64,000 nucleotides of DNA from Poa pratensis (taxonomy: Eukaryota > Streptophyta > Magnoliopsida > Poales > Poaceae), in contig CAMZMU010000081.1 in the NCBI GenBank assembly GCA_947311845.1, positions 4,781,473-4,845,472 on the forward strand, written 5' to 3'. A program made the translations under genes and the position numbers. Shown here in pieces: positions 11,833-22,609 of the stretch (position 1 is its first letter; every line of letters starts with the position of its first letter). Below the pieces are notes generated by a model. That model saw only the letters and a list, made by a program, of their open reading frames with translations. It did no database searches and was not told the origin of the DNA.

Positions 11833-12497
11833 GAGCATCTCCAAGCGGAGCCCCTAAATCCGGCCCTCAAAGTGTGCCCGGACGCGTCCGCGGACACTGA
11901 CCGGACAGCCCCAAAAAGTGGCCATATCCAACCATGCACCCCAAAAACACCCCTAATTGTCCGTCCGGATGCATGTGATTGGTGGGGATGGAGAGAGAAA
12001 GGAAAAAGAAAGAGAAAAGTAGTAGATAAAGTGGTCCTTGTCCTACGTGGCGGGGTGTCCGGGCGCGTCCGGCTGCCCCCAAACCCTCCCCACATATGGG
12101 GTGAGTTTGGCAACTGCCGGACAGCCCGGACGTATAGGGGCAGTTTGAGGGGACCGGTTGGGTGATGATTTTTGACTCTTTTTGCTGCCGGACACGTCCG
12201 GATGGTGGTGCCGGACGTATAGGGAGGATTTGGGGGGTCCGCTTGGAGGACCGGTTGGGTGATGATTTTTGACTCTTTTTGCTGCCGGACACGTCCGGAT
12301 GGTGGTGCCGGACGTATAGGGAGGATTTGGGGGGTCCGCTTGTCCGCTCAATCACATGCATCCGGACGGACAATTAGGAGTGTTTTTGGGGTGCATGGTT
12401 GGATATGGCTACTTTTTGGGGCTGCCCGGTCAGTGTCCGCGTACGCGTCCGGGCACACTTTGGGGGCCGGATTTGGGGGCTCCGCTTGGAGATGCTC
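11833..12497. mobile_element. PIF/Harbinger-type foldback MITE, TTA TSD
   Basis: Inverted arms of about 148 bp (11,833-11,981 and 12,350-12,497) match at roughly 95 percent. They start GAGCATCTCCAAGCGGAGCC and end GGCTCCGCTTGGAGATGCTC. A 3-bp TTA lies immediately outside each end (11,830-11,832 and 12,498-12,500), as expected for PIF/Harbinger. The centre contains two 97-bp tandem units. No transposase. Confidence 0.9.
12151..12343. repeat. 97-bp tandem duplication inside the MITE
   Basis: The unit starting GGACCGGTTGGGTGATGATT and running through TGCCGGACACGTCCGGATGG occurs at 12,151-12,247 and again from 12,248. The copies are almost identical, so the duplication is recent relative to the arms. 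Confidence 0.9.
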
Positions 12498-12637
12498 TTA
12501 GAACGGCATAACATCAACGCCCAAAACACGACCCAAAAATATGATGTTTGGAGTATATGTTGTTCGAGTACAAGTTTTTTGAGTGACCAATCAATTAATC
12601 AACTGGATCCATGTTGTTTTCCCCCGAGAAGGTACTA

Positions 12638-12795
12638 CTCCCTCGGTTCAATAAGATAAGATGTTTTAGTTATTTCAATATGGACTAAATGAGGAGCAAA
12701 ATGAGTTAATCTACGCATTAAAATATGTCTATATACATATGTATATCATCCGTGTTGAAATACCTAAAACAACTTATATTATGTAACAGAGGGAA
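12638..12795. mobile_element. Stowaway-like MITE in KCS intron
   Basis: About 158 bp, opening CTCCCTCGGTTCA and closing GTAACAGAGGGAA, with TA on each side (12,636-12,637 and 12,796-12,797). The ends are imperfect inverted repeats and the interior is AT-rich. Confidence 0.75.
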
Positions 12796-14156
12796 TACTA
12801 CAATAGAAGCTACACTTCAATATACACCTAACAACCAACTAATAAGGCTCCAGGATATATATGTGTCGCCATACTCCGTACATCTTGTAATCCAACACGT
12901 ATAGCAGCAGTGATTGTTGACAATGACAATATGGTTATATGGATAGGTCAGAAAAGTAGAATACTCCACGAAATAAAGGATTTGGAACCTGCTGTCACAC
13001 GCTAGATAGTTTCATTATTTCATAACCTTGTTATTTAGCTTATTACGGCAGAAAAAATAACCATATCATACATCACGAAATAAAGGATTTGGAATCAACC
13101 TATATAGTCTGGGTTATTGCATGAAGGAGCTACGTTGATGCAAGCCATGGAAATTAAGTCAAATAAAGTCATTGGTTTTGATCTAGGCCTTTCATTTCCG
13201 TACGGTGGATGAACCGCTCTATCGACTCAACCCGACCGTGAAATGAATGCTGGATTGGTGGGGAGTACGTGTTTATTACGTACCTGGAGCAGCTGCTTGG
13301 CGAGATCGATTGAGATGAGGCCCGCGCTGCATCCCATGCCACCCAGGTTGTAGCTGGCGACGTTGCCGCGGAGCTTGTAGTGGTTGACGACCATGGCGGA
13401 GAGCGAGGGCGTCGGGTTGAAGAGGCTGCAGTTGACGACGACGACGCCGATGTCCCTGGCGCGGACCCCGGTCTTGGCGAGCAGGCTGTCGATGGCGCCG
13501 AACATGACGGCCTCGGCCTCCCGGCGCGCCTCCGCCATGCACGGGTTGGGCGGCGAGTTGAGCACTGCGGCCGGGAAGTAGGTCCCCTGCCCTAGCCCCG
13601 ACCGCTCGAGGATCTTCCGCTGGAAAGCCAGGTTGTCGTCGGTGAACACCCCGGCCTCCTTGGACTGGTGCATGAAGGTCTCGCGGGTGACCACGTGCTC
13701 GGGCCCCGGCTTGTAGCACGCGAAGTCGAGGAGGTACACCCCGCGCGGCCGCCGTGCGAGGTAGACCGTTGCGAGCACCGACGCGACGGACAGGAGGGAG
13801 ACGGCGAGCGGGAGGTTCGCGAGAAGATAGGCGCGCGCGGCGGCGAGGTCGGCTGGGGTGAGGCGCGGCGCGCGGAGCGCCAGCGCCGCCGCGAACGGGG
13901 CTATAAGTATGTAGACCGCGTTGGACACCGCGAGGTGGTAGGCCAGCTTGAGATGGCCGGGGCGGCGAGGGACCTGGTGATTGATGGTGCTGGCGCCGCC
14001 GCCGCTGCCGGCGGTCGTGGTTTGCTGGGCGTCGCCGCTCATGGTGGCGTGTTGGACACCGGCCGGCTAGCGTGCGTGCGTGATGGTTGTGGTAAGATGG
14101 CGTGGCGGCCGGCCGGCGGTTGGTCGGGGTTGGGATGTGTTTGGCCGGGAGAGGAG

Positions 14157-14167
14157 CGATATATAGG
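14157..14167 (-). promoter_or_regulatory. Putative KCS TATA box
   Basis: The minus strand reads CCCTATATATCGC about 120 bases upstream of the KCS start codon (14,042), a normal distance for a plant TATA box plus 5' leader. Upstream DNA to 14,460 is GC-rich, as often in grass promoters. Confidence 0.55.
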
Positions 14168-14469
14168 GTCTGCGGCAGGGTGGGAGGTGGGTGCAACCAC
14201 CGGAGCGACCATTAAGACGGAGGTGGAGCGAGAGCGCAGGCAGGGGAGAAAGCTTGGGCGGGCGGGGATGAGTTTGGAGCGCGCGCAAAGCAAGTTGGTG
14301 CTCGCGCGCGTCGTCCTCGTGTGGGAGTGGGTCTCGGTCGGTCGGGTTTCGAGTAAATGTGGTTGGGTTGGTGTTGGATCGGACGCCTACTGCTTCCTAC
14401 GTACGCGCGTGAGTGAGTTCAGTCCGTCCGCTCGCCCAACGGGTCGGCGCCGGCTCTTTTCTCCATTAT

Positions 14470-15855
14470 GATGATGATGTGCTGCATAGTTACAGTACGA
14501 TACTTTTTTTCTTAACAGTGCACACATGTACCAATACAATGTGTTAAGGATTTCATATGTGCACTGTTACATGTAGAACATAAATATCCTTAGATAAAGT
14601 AGCAATCAACAACACAATTTGCTGTCCTATTACAGAAACTCAACTCACAAGCAGAAAACATGTAGTAGAACAGAAATATCCTTAGATAAAGTAGACGCTG
14701 CCTTCGAATAAAAGCTTCCCGTTTGGACTGTATAACAATCGTTGAATATCGACCTCATTTGCCAATGCTATACCTTTGCTGATTGCTCGAGCTTATAGTG
14801 TATTTGCATTATAGCATAATGGACTGGATCACTACAAGCAACAACAAATTTACTCTGCATCATCTCCAATAACAAGTCCCAATTCCTCCAGAAAAGTTCT
14901 GGGTTAAACCTCGCATCCACATTGATCCTAAAATACCTCTCATATTTTTTTTTGGTTTTGTCCATGTGCTCTTCCTCTTCACCGTATTCTTTCTCATCAC
15001 CTTTACGTTATTTCTGGTAATTATCTTTATGGACATCGCACCAACTGAGCTCGTCGGCACCTTCTCGCCATGGACAGTCGCATCCAAGATATTACTACTC
15101 GGCTGTGAGAATTAACTCCTTCACATCGCCCTCATGTTGATTAACAATTAGCTCCTCGAGAACGGCACTTACCGCTTGATCAACAAGCATGGTATTTTCT
15201 AGTTTATCGATAGTCCTAGCTTTCTCCATAACTCTAGTGCGTGCATACACCCAAATATAGTATGATGTATATCATCACAATGAATATCACACCATGAAAT
15301 TCACTTGAAACTGGCACATGTTGGTTAGCTAAGACTCCATAACAAGGAAGATTACAATGCAAAGATTTCCAAGATTTTTTAACCCTTGTTGATACAACAG
15401 TTTTCCTTGAAGTGTCCCACGCTCTATTTATGCTTGATTGGCCCCGGATATATGAATTTCTTTCCTTTTCTCAAACTGATGTTTCCATTCACCGTGATAG
15501 CTGAACTGACAGTAAAAAGGGAATTGTTAGTGTATCTCCATGCCAAAAAGTTCACCATACAGTTTGACCAAAGAGGTATAGATTGGAATCTGTTTGCGTC
15601 AATAGAAAAAGTTTTCCCTAATAATGTCCTCATTACAAGCTCCGGTTATTAGACTAATTAAATATTCAACCTTGGATAGAATTATATTTTGCTTTGGTGT
15701 AATGAGCAAACCATCAGGAATATTCAGTATAGAGGGATGTCCAGACATCAATTTGAGACCCATCACCAACACGCCAAATACATGCCCTGTTGAAAGTATG
15801 GATACAAGTTAGGATACTCTACCACACAAAATACGCTCTACTTTTCATTAGGCTT
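14470..15855. other. Intergenic, no gene recognised; small hairpin
   Basis: AT-rich. AACAGTGCACACATG (about 14,515) pairs with CATATGTGCACTGTT (about 14,553), making a short hairpin. A 33-base phrase ATATCCTTAGATAAAGTAG recurs near 14,585 and 14,675. Weak minus-strand frames at 14,768-15,087 and a frame at 15,386-15,652 match nothing I recognise. Confidence 0.4.
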
Positions 15856-15859
15856 CAAT

Positions 15860-16120
15860 AATTTTCCGAAATGCATAACTTCCACCTCGCGAACCAATGC
15901 ATATTCTTATCATTGGCATCATCACCCCACCAAAATTGCGAGATTGCATATATTATCCTTTGCATATATTTTTAGGTATTTCAAAAACTAAGATTGCATA
16001 TGCTGATATTGTTTGTGTCGCTACTTCAAGAAGAATTTCCTTCCCTCCAATCGATAAACTTTCCTCTTTCCATTCATTAATGATATCATCGAAACATGCT
16101 TTCGTCCCGGCCAAACCGAT
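15860..16120 (-). pseudogene. LINE reverse-transcriptase C-terminal fragment
   Basis: The minus strand encodes ACFDDIINEWKEESLSIGGK, then EILLEVATQTISAYAILVFE and IPKNICKG. After a frameshift it gives AISQFWWGDDANDKNMHWFA, RWKLCISENY, then a stop. This is the stretch after the catalytic palm of plant L1-type reverse transcriptases (the 'LS.GGKE.L.K.V.Q.IP.Y.MS.F..P' and 'FWWG' region). The YxDD palm and the ends of the element are absent. Confidence 0.75.
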
Positions 16121-17240
16121 ACAAAGTGGTGAGGGAACCCTCTTAAGGAGTAGCCACACCCCGAAGAAGCAACTGAGACAACTAACAAGAGGTGACACCG
16201 GGTCTTCTTGTGAAACCACCGGACATCGCCGCACCGCACCCACCAAGTTGTCACCGGAGAGGGCCGCATGTCCTCTCGCTCCGGGCCGTGGAGCGCCGAT
16301 CCTGTCAGCCGACAACGAGGACGAACATAGGTACAAACTGAGTCACATGTAAAGGATAGGAGGCCACAGAAGATGCCCCATGCCAGCACCACCTCAAACA
16401 TGATCCGAGCTTGCCCACCGATGACAAATGAGGAAGATCTAGAGGTACCGGAGCTCCACGACCACTCCCCCGAGAGGGTGATGACGCAACGCGCCGCCAT
16501 CGTCGAGACCAAAATGGTCAAAAGTTTTCACCCGGAGCTCTGTCGAGGGGACGGTACCCACAATGGCGCCCTCAAGAGGGACACGATACCCCGTAGGCAC
16601 CGCGCCTTTGGCACCAAAGCGCCAAGCTTTCGCCTAGAAAACTTTCGCACCACTTCCCGCTACCCAGACCGCCCGCTGTCACCAAGTCAAGCCTCCAGAC
16701 GCGCGGTCTGGGAGCCGCCATTGCCGAAGCACTGCCAACGCCAGGATTCCCCACCGCCCGCTCCTCACCACCCACATGGCCAAAGAGAAGCCATCACCAC
16801 CGCCACGCCGCTCGCCGTAGAGCCGGCCGCGCAATCCACCTTCCGGAGTCGCCTCCCCGGCATACAACTCGCACTATGGAGACGACAAGATCATCACTAC
16901 AGCGAACCAGCCAGCACGGACATTGTACAACGGCGTCGGATCAAGGTCTGCCTGACCCAAATCCAGCAATTATGTGAGTATCGGAGATGAGACGAGCACG
17001 GCGCCTCCGTGTCTCCCGCAAGTCTCACCTTGCACTCTCGCAGCCTCCAAGACACTGCTGACGGTAGAACGACCAACTGGCCCGGATCTGACTCCCCAGT
17101 CGAGAACCACCAGAGGAGTCTGCAGGGTACCGGAGGGAACCAGCGACGGCATGCTTAGGCCGAGGCCCGCATTTGAAGCAATCACTCTTGTCAGCACTCA
17201 CAATGGATGGTAAACTCAAATACCTATCTGAAATAGTCTC
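16121..17240. other. GC-rich stretch of unknown origin
   Basis: Distinctly GC-rich compared with its flanks. Long frames overlap on both strands (for example 16,373-16,990 + and 16,021-16,521 -), which points to composition rather than coding. It abuts the LINE fragment on the side where the rest of that LINE should be, so it may be a separate repeat or captured DNA. No domain recognised. Confidence 0.4.
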
Positions 17241-17533
17241 TATCATTATATCAAGGATTGTTCAAAATTCTTCTCTTATTTCAACACAGGTGTTTGGACT
17301 GAAATGAGCACTTGATTACCAACACATACTAGTTGTTCCGAAGATAAGCAATAAATATCCAATTGACATGATGCTTTCAGTTCCATGTCAGTCAAATATG
17401 TTGGATATGAAATCGCAATTGAAATCCATGATTCTAACCTCAAACGATGGCTAACAAACAAACTCTTAATTGAAAGTTGCTTTTCTTATATTTTGTCGGA
17501 AAGGGTGCCAAAAAGAGGGGCATACGCAGCGCT

Positions 17534-17708
17534 GAGGGACGGAGCTAGGGGTGGGCGAGGTGGGGCCATGACGCCCCGCATGGGTTGTGTTTTTTCAAAA
17601 CACCCTACAAATTTAGCTCAAAATGCTCTAAACTAATATGTTTGTCCGCTTCAACATTTTGCTTCATCTATTGGAACCCCTCGTATAAGATTCTTGGCTC
17701 CGTCCATG
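17534..17708. mobile_element. hAT-type MITE, 8-bp TSD
   Basis: 175 bp with imperfect terminal inverted repeats GAGGGACGGAGCTAGG and CTTGGCTCCGTCCATG. It is flanked by a perfect 8-bp duplication GCAGCGCT at 17,526-17,533 and 17,709-17,716. Length and TSD fit a small non-autonomous hAT. Confidence 0.8.
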
Positions 17709-18045
17709 GCAGCGCTTCCGTTACACGACCAAAATAAAATGAATTGGTTTCGTGGAGAAATGCTTCTTCGCAATGAACCGTAAATTGGTGCCCGACCACG
17801 TGTAATCTGATACACAAATCGTCTGGTACGAACAAGCCAGGACTGGTAGTCCAAACACGCACGGCATGCAAACATTTGTTTTTACTCTTGTCAGCAGGCA
17901 TTGATTCTTATTTAACGGCTCGAAAACATAAAATGAAGTTGGCAGTCTCTTTTGCGCGCGCAGGTGAACAATACGTATCACATGCTTAATGTTTTTGAGG
18001 TTTTCTTTTTTTGCGCCTTCTGAGTTCTGAGGCATGTAGCGTCCC

Positions 18046-18068
18046 GTTTCGCAAAAAAAAAAAAAAAA
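18046..18068 (+). mobile_element. Micro-retroposition: 7-nt SINE tail plus poly-A
   Basis: GTTTCGC plus 16 A residues lies between two perfect 15-bp copies of GGCATGTAGCGTCCC (18,031-18,045 and 18,069-18,083). The same GTTTCGC-A(n) ends the Au-type SINE at 62.7 kb. It looks like an extremely 5'-truncated target-primed insertion. Confidence 0.75.
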
Positions 18069-18083
18069 GGCATGTAGCGTCCC

Positions 18084-19464
18084 CACAAAAGAAAAGACAA
18101 GAAAGAAAGAGCAGTCATGTACGCGAGCGTGCGCGCATGCTTGGGCCGGGCCTGGACAAGAGAGGAGTCACGTATGTACGGCAGCGTGCGCGCAATTTTC
18201 CGCCCGTTGGCTCAACCACCATTTGCCAGTACAATCTCTGTCTACCATTATGCTTACTGAGCCCTTTGATTATTTTAATGTACATTTGTTTTTATAGTTG
18301 CATGCACATTCAGCTGCCTACATGTTTTGCGTATATTAGAAGAGCTGAAGAGCAAACTTTTGGCTCCTAGCATGTCTTTCGGCCCATCACCCATGTATTT
18401 GGCGTTAACAAATTGCAGATATGTACAAGATGGTTTGTGATCAAAATGAAACGAAACAAGATATACATGTACCTGTACCCAACTTTTGACGGCCACTGCA
18501 TCCTTCACCTCAACAAGTTATTTGCACATGCTCTCCGCTTGCGGTGGCCATGATTTGAGTGGAAGGCCAAAAAACAAGCTGCATGCGAATGATCGGCATG
18601 GGCAACTTATGTTCACTACACACTTCTATTTTTTATACTATGTTGGGTCTACAAGCGCCAAGGTTTATAGTACAACATCAAATTTCCATTAAGTGGATGA
18701 CCAAATGTTTATCGAATACAGGAAGATGTAGGTTTAAACAATCCTGCAACTAAGATATAAGAAGTCCGTTGTGTCCCCTACACCCAATGCAATGTATATG
18801 TGCACTAGTTCGACAAAAATATGGTAAAAAGCCAATTAATATTGATGGTAAAAGAAAGTATTTGTAATCTAAAATAAAAATGGCAGCAAGGTAACAAATA
18901 ATAAAAATGCATAGAAACAACAAAAATAATAGTAAAAGATGGACCGGAATTCATAGATTCACCAGAGGCATCTCCAAACAAAAGATAAGTGTTGGGTGAA
19001 CAAATTACAGTTGGAAAATTGACAGAATTGAACTAGTTCATGATAGGAGCATCTAGCTCATCAATCATATGTATGCATGCATCCCATATATAGTTGTACG
19101 TGTTTGAAATAAGAACTTGCGCAACATTTTTTGTCCTACCCTCCCGTTTCAGCGGGACCAATAAAGAAACTTAGAATTAAGATACTCATTTTACAAAAAC
19201 ACCAGAACAAAACATTAGCACTCAATTTATATCTGGCCATGGGCAGCCCCGCCCGGCGCGAAAATTCCCTGTCGGGCCAGGCCTTGCCACCGGGCCGGGC
19301 TCGGGTCTGGAAAATGAGCTCGAACAGTTTCAATGAACACGTGTAATTTTCAAGTTAAAACCTTTCCCTTTGATAGCCCAACCTGTCACCTTGGGGTCGC
19401 CGGTTCTGGACAACTAACAGGTGCGTACAACTTGCAACTATAATAAAAAACAATTATAGTCATG
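18084..19464. other. Intergenic, no gene recognised
   Basis: Mostly AT-rich, with a short GGGCCGGGCTCGGG-rich patch near 19,240-19,315 similar in composition to 44.94-45.18 kb. No domain, RNA gene or element ends identified. Confidence 0.4.
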
Positions 19465-20165
19465 AAAATGTAAAGAGTTCAGATCTGAAATCATGACACT
19501 CGGTCCCTAGTGACAAGGATTAAGCATAGCAAAGTCATAGCAACAACAACTCACGAACATAGTGGATACTAGGAATCAAGCCAAACTAATCATAATGTAA
19601 CAATTCATCATATCCCAACAGATACAACACCAATGACATCAGATAAATCTCAATCATGCAGGGCAGCTCATAAGATCATTGTATTGAAGATCACGCTAGA
19701 GAGAATACCATCTAGCTAGAGCTATGAACCCGTAGTCCATTGAGGAACCACTCACACATCCCTCATGGAGATAACAAAGTGGATGAAGATGGCTCCGGAG
19801 GTGGATCCCGTCCCGGCAGGGTGCCGGAACAAGAACTTATGATCCCCAAACTAGAGTTTCGTTGTTGACGGTGACTCTGTTTCGAGTTTGGGAAAATCCT
19901 CCGAGGGTCGAGCGTTTTAGGGCATGACGGAATTTATAGGCGAAGGCGGCGACCGACGCGGTTCCCGAGTGGTCCATGCAAGCGGGTCCCACGGCCACCT
20001 CCTGGACCCTGTGGCCCTCTCGAGGATTTGTTTTCTCCAATAAGAAATTCCGTAAATTGGTGGCCTTTTCGGAGGATATTTCTTTACTAGCTTTTCTGAA
20101 ATACAAAAACAACAGAAAACAAAAACTGGCACTTGACATCTTGTTATTAGGTTAGTTTCAGAATA
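19465..20165. repeat. Segmental copy A, part 1 (about 700 bp)
   Basis: Matches 39,045-39,740 in the same orientation with scattered substitutions. Shared landmarks are CTCGGTCCCTAGTGACAAG, GTGGATGAAGATGGC and TTCGAGTTTGGGAAAATCCT. The sequence resembles untranslated parts of grass LTR retrotransposons, but I see no ends or TSD. Confidence 0.8.
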
Positions 20166-20337
20166 GTGCCACAAAATAATAGTATTAAACTATGGTAGAA
20201 CATGTAACAATGATATAAAAGTAGCATGAAACAATAAAAAATTATAAAAAGTGCAACGACAAACATTTCCTACCTAACAGGTACAACATCTTTTCTGCCT
20301 TAACAAAGACGATTTAGCAAAAAAACATTTGGCACTT

Positions 20338-21385
20338 TGATGTAGCCCAACCTACGGCTCCTACAACAAGTGGCCCAATGACAAGAGTAAGAGTCAAAGC
20401 TCTCCATGATAAGGTGAATTCACTCCTAGCTATGTGTGACCTCGACACTCCTTTGAATGGGTTGCTACTTCATACGGAAACTTGGTGCATACACAGGAAC
20501 CACCTTGATGACGACCCACAATGGAGTGGATAAGATGACCAAGAGAAGACCCAAGAAGATGGCCAAGAGATGACGCAAGACGAAGGAGAGGACGAAGCAA
20601 CAGACAGCTCAGCCGGCCCTACAGCCGGCCTGGGCCGGCCTCCAAACCGGACCACCACCAGAGCCGGCCGGACCCAGGCCGGTCCCAAACCGGTTTCCAG
20701 ACCAGTCGTCCAGCCGGCCAAAACCGGCCTCAAGGCCGAGCTGCAGCCAGAGACGGCCGGACCTCCAGCCGGCCTAGACCGGCCCCAGGTCCGGACCAGC
20801 ACCCGACGAGTCCGGTCGTAAGTCCGGCCTAAACCGGATCTAGGACCGGATCGACTCCAGCTCGCGCATGTCCCCACCTGTCAACGTGACTTACCCCCGT
20901 TTTGTACCCAGACTATAAATAGACCCCCTCCCCTTCAGATCTAGGGTTAGACTATGATTTGGGATCAGAGTAGAGCCTTGCTCCTTTTCTCAAAGTGTCT
21001 CTTTCCTCCTATGGAGATGAATCAAGGCCTCCCCTTGTGGAGATGAACCAAGGCCTCCCCTTGTGGAGAAGATCCCTTCGTGGATACCAAGGCTTCCTCT
21101 TATAGTTGCGATTACTTGCTAATCTTCCCTCTTGTAGTGGCTAGATTGGATTGGTTGGATTGACCAATTGGACAAACAATTCTAAGAGTAAGGTGTGCTT
21201 GGGAGAGGAGAATTGGGGGCTGCCCTACGGGATTTGTTACCAATTGAATCTTGCTGAGTTGCTACTTGCTAGTTATCTTTGATTTGAGAGTTTTTCCCTC
21301 TTTGTGTTCTTGTGTTCATCACTTGTTCTTCGTGTTCATCGTTCCCTCCGCACAAATCCGTGAAAATCGGGACCAACCTACATCA
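20338..21385 (+). repeat. 5' LTR of the 8.4-kb Gypsy element
   Basis: Runs TGATGTAGCCCAACC...CCAACCTACATCA. Positions 20,590-20,850 are packed with GCCGGCC/AACCGG motifs. A TATA box TATAAATA lies at 20,914-20,921, so transcription should start shortly after it. Confidence 0.95.
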
Positions 21386-21387
21386 TA

Positions 21388-21400
21388 TGGTATCAGAGCT
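21388..21400 (+). other. Primer binding site
   Basis: TGGTATCAGAGCT begins two bases after the 5' LTR and matches the initiator tRNA-Met 3' end over 12 bases. Confidence 0.85.
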
Positions 21401-22609
21401 CTAGGTTGACATGGATTTGATTTGTGTTTCCACCAAAATCCACCAAATTTTTCTTCGTTTTTGAGAAATTCGAAAATGTCCACCAAAAATAGCCATTTTG
21501 GGATTCGAGCGATTTGGTCGATTTGATGAGTTTTTGGTAGTTTTGATCCATGGATCTGTTGCTTTAGGACCCCCTCCACCCTTGTTTGCGTTCCCTAGCC
21601 TTAATTTTGCCAATTTCCCACGAAATCGAGGATTTTCGCGTCACTTTTCCGCCCAAAATTCGCGGATTTTTAAGTTCCAGCAGAGCCGGCATCCAGGCCG
21701 GCCTAAATCAGGCCATAGACCGGCCAGCAACCCGACGCATCCGGACCACCAGCCGGCCAAAACCGACCCTAGGTCCGGTTTGGGCAGAAATTTTTCTTTT
21801 CTTCCTTTTGTTCCTCGGTTCGTTTTGGCAATTTTCCGTTGTTGTTTGAGTCCTTTTCCGGTGTGTGCAACGTCTACAACATCGAAGCTTCCGCAACAAC
21901 TTCATCAACGACAAGCAAAGACGACACCAAGGACTCGACATTTCCCCGACATTGTAATCCGTTGTGAACCCTTCTTCCTTTCGCGTACCTTGACCTATCG
22001 GACTAGCTCTTTGATATTGCGGGGCATTGCACTTGTCGAGTGATTGTCTTAAAGTATTGGCGAGTGAGTATCGTTAGAGATCTTGGCACTAGCAAAAGAG
22101 AAGGAATCATCGTCAAAAAGCAAAAAAAAAAAAAGAGAGAGAAAAGAAAAGAACATGAGTGTGCCAAGTATCATCTCTTGTAGGTTGCGACAAAGCTGAA
22201 ACCGCCAAAGTGAGTGTGAGTGTGTAACACTTGTGCAAATCCGTTGCCCATCAAAAGCAATTGAGCTAGCGTCCTCTTGTGTTGGGTGACATTTGAGCAC
22301 GTAGTCTTCGTTAGGTTGTCTATCTTCGAGTGCTCGCCCTTTGGTCGCCCAACCCCATCATTCGCTTTTGTGTGTGTTTCTTGATACTTTGTGGTTGGAG
22401 TTTCTTTGGTAATTTGATCATTGTGGATTTTCTCTACCTTTGACATACTTTTCGCCGGTTTGCTTGTTTCGTTTGCCACTTCATACCTTCCTATCCTCAT
22501 AAGTGTGTGTGTTGGGTGTTAGAACCGGATTCTCTCCTCTCAAGCCACATTATACTTGGGATATAGTTTGTCTTGGTTTTCCTTACCACATCTCACTTGT
22601 TTTGAGAAA

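Larger units (their letters stand above)
10863..13283 (-). other. KCS intron (2.4 kb) with transposon insertions
   Basis: Bounded on the minus strand by GTACGT (13,283) and CAG (10,863). It holds a 665-bp Harbinger-type foldback MITE and a Stowaway-like MITE. The stretch 11,090-11,640 (GC-rich, then a TC-rich tract, ending GTATATTAATATAGCGGGG) looks like an unrelated retroelement 3' end, but I cannot name it. The rest is AT-rich without coding signal. Confidence 0.8.
10069..14042 (-). pseudogene. KCS: 3-ketoacyl-CoA synthase, two exons, one frameshift
   Basis: KCS condenses malonyl-CoA with long-chain acyl-CoA in the ER fatty-acid elongase, supplying wax, suberin and sphingolipid chains. Exon 1 is 13,284-14,042 (253 codons), with two N-terminal membrane segments (about residues 32-57 and 70-97), the family motif LDFACYKP, and nucleophile Cys238 in NLGGMGCSAG. 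It ends CAG|GTACGT. Exon 2 is 10,862-10,069 after a CAG acceptor, phase 0, and reads [10 protein letters not shown] onward. In exon 2 the frame shifts by one missing base at about 10,533-10,538, right after ITTLGP (residue 363). The family sequence resumes in the next frame as [11 protein letters not shown] and runs to a stop at 10,069-10,071. The His (FCIHAGG, about 405) and Asn (WGNTSSSS, about 438) of the catalytic triad lie downstream of the shift. The implied length of about 517 residues is normal. Read literally, the protein loses its C-terminal third, so this is a recent pseudogene or a one-base sequence error. Confidence 0.9.

Noticed and set aside
13276..14196. 306-codon frame overlapping KCS exon 1, and antisense frames at 13,668-14,471
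   Set aside because: Arg/Pro/Ala/Gly-rich shadow frames of a GC-rich exon. The KCS frame has full family similarity.
20590..20850. GCCGGCC-rich segment considered as a CpG-type promoter or satellite
   Set aside because: It is part of the Gypsy LTR and recurs at the same place in the 3' LTR.
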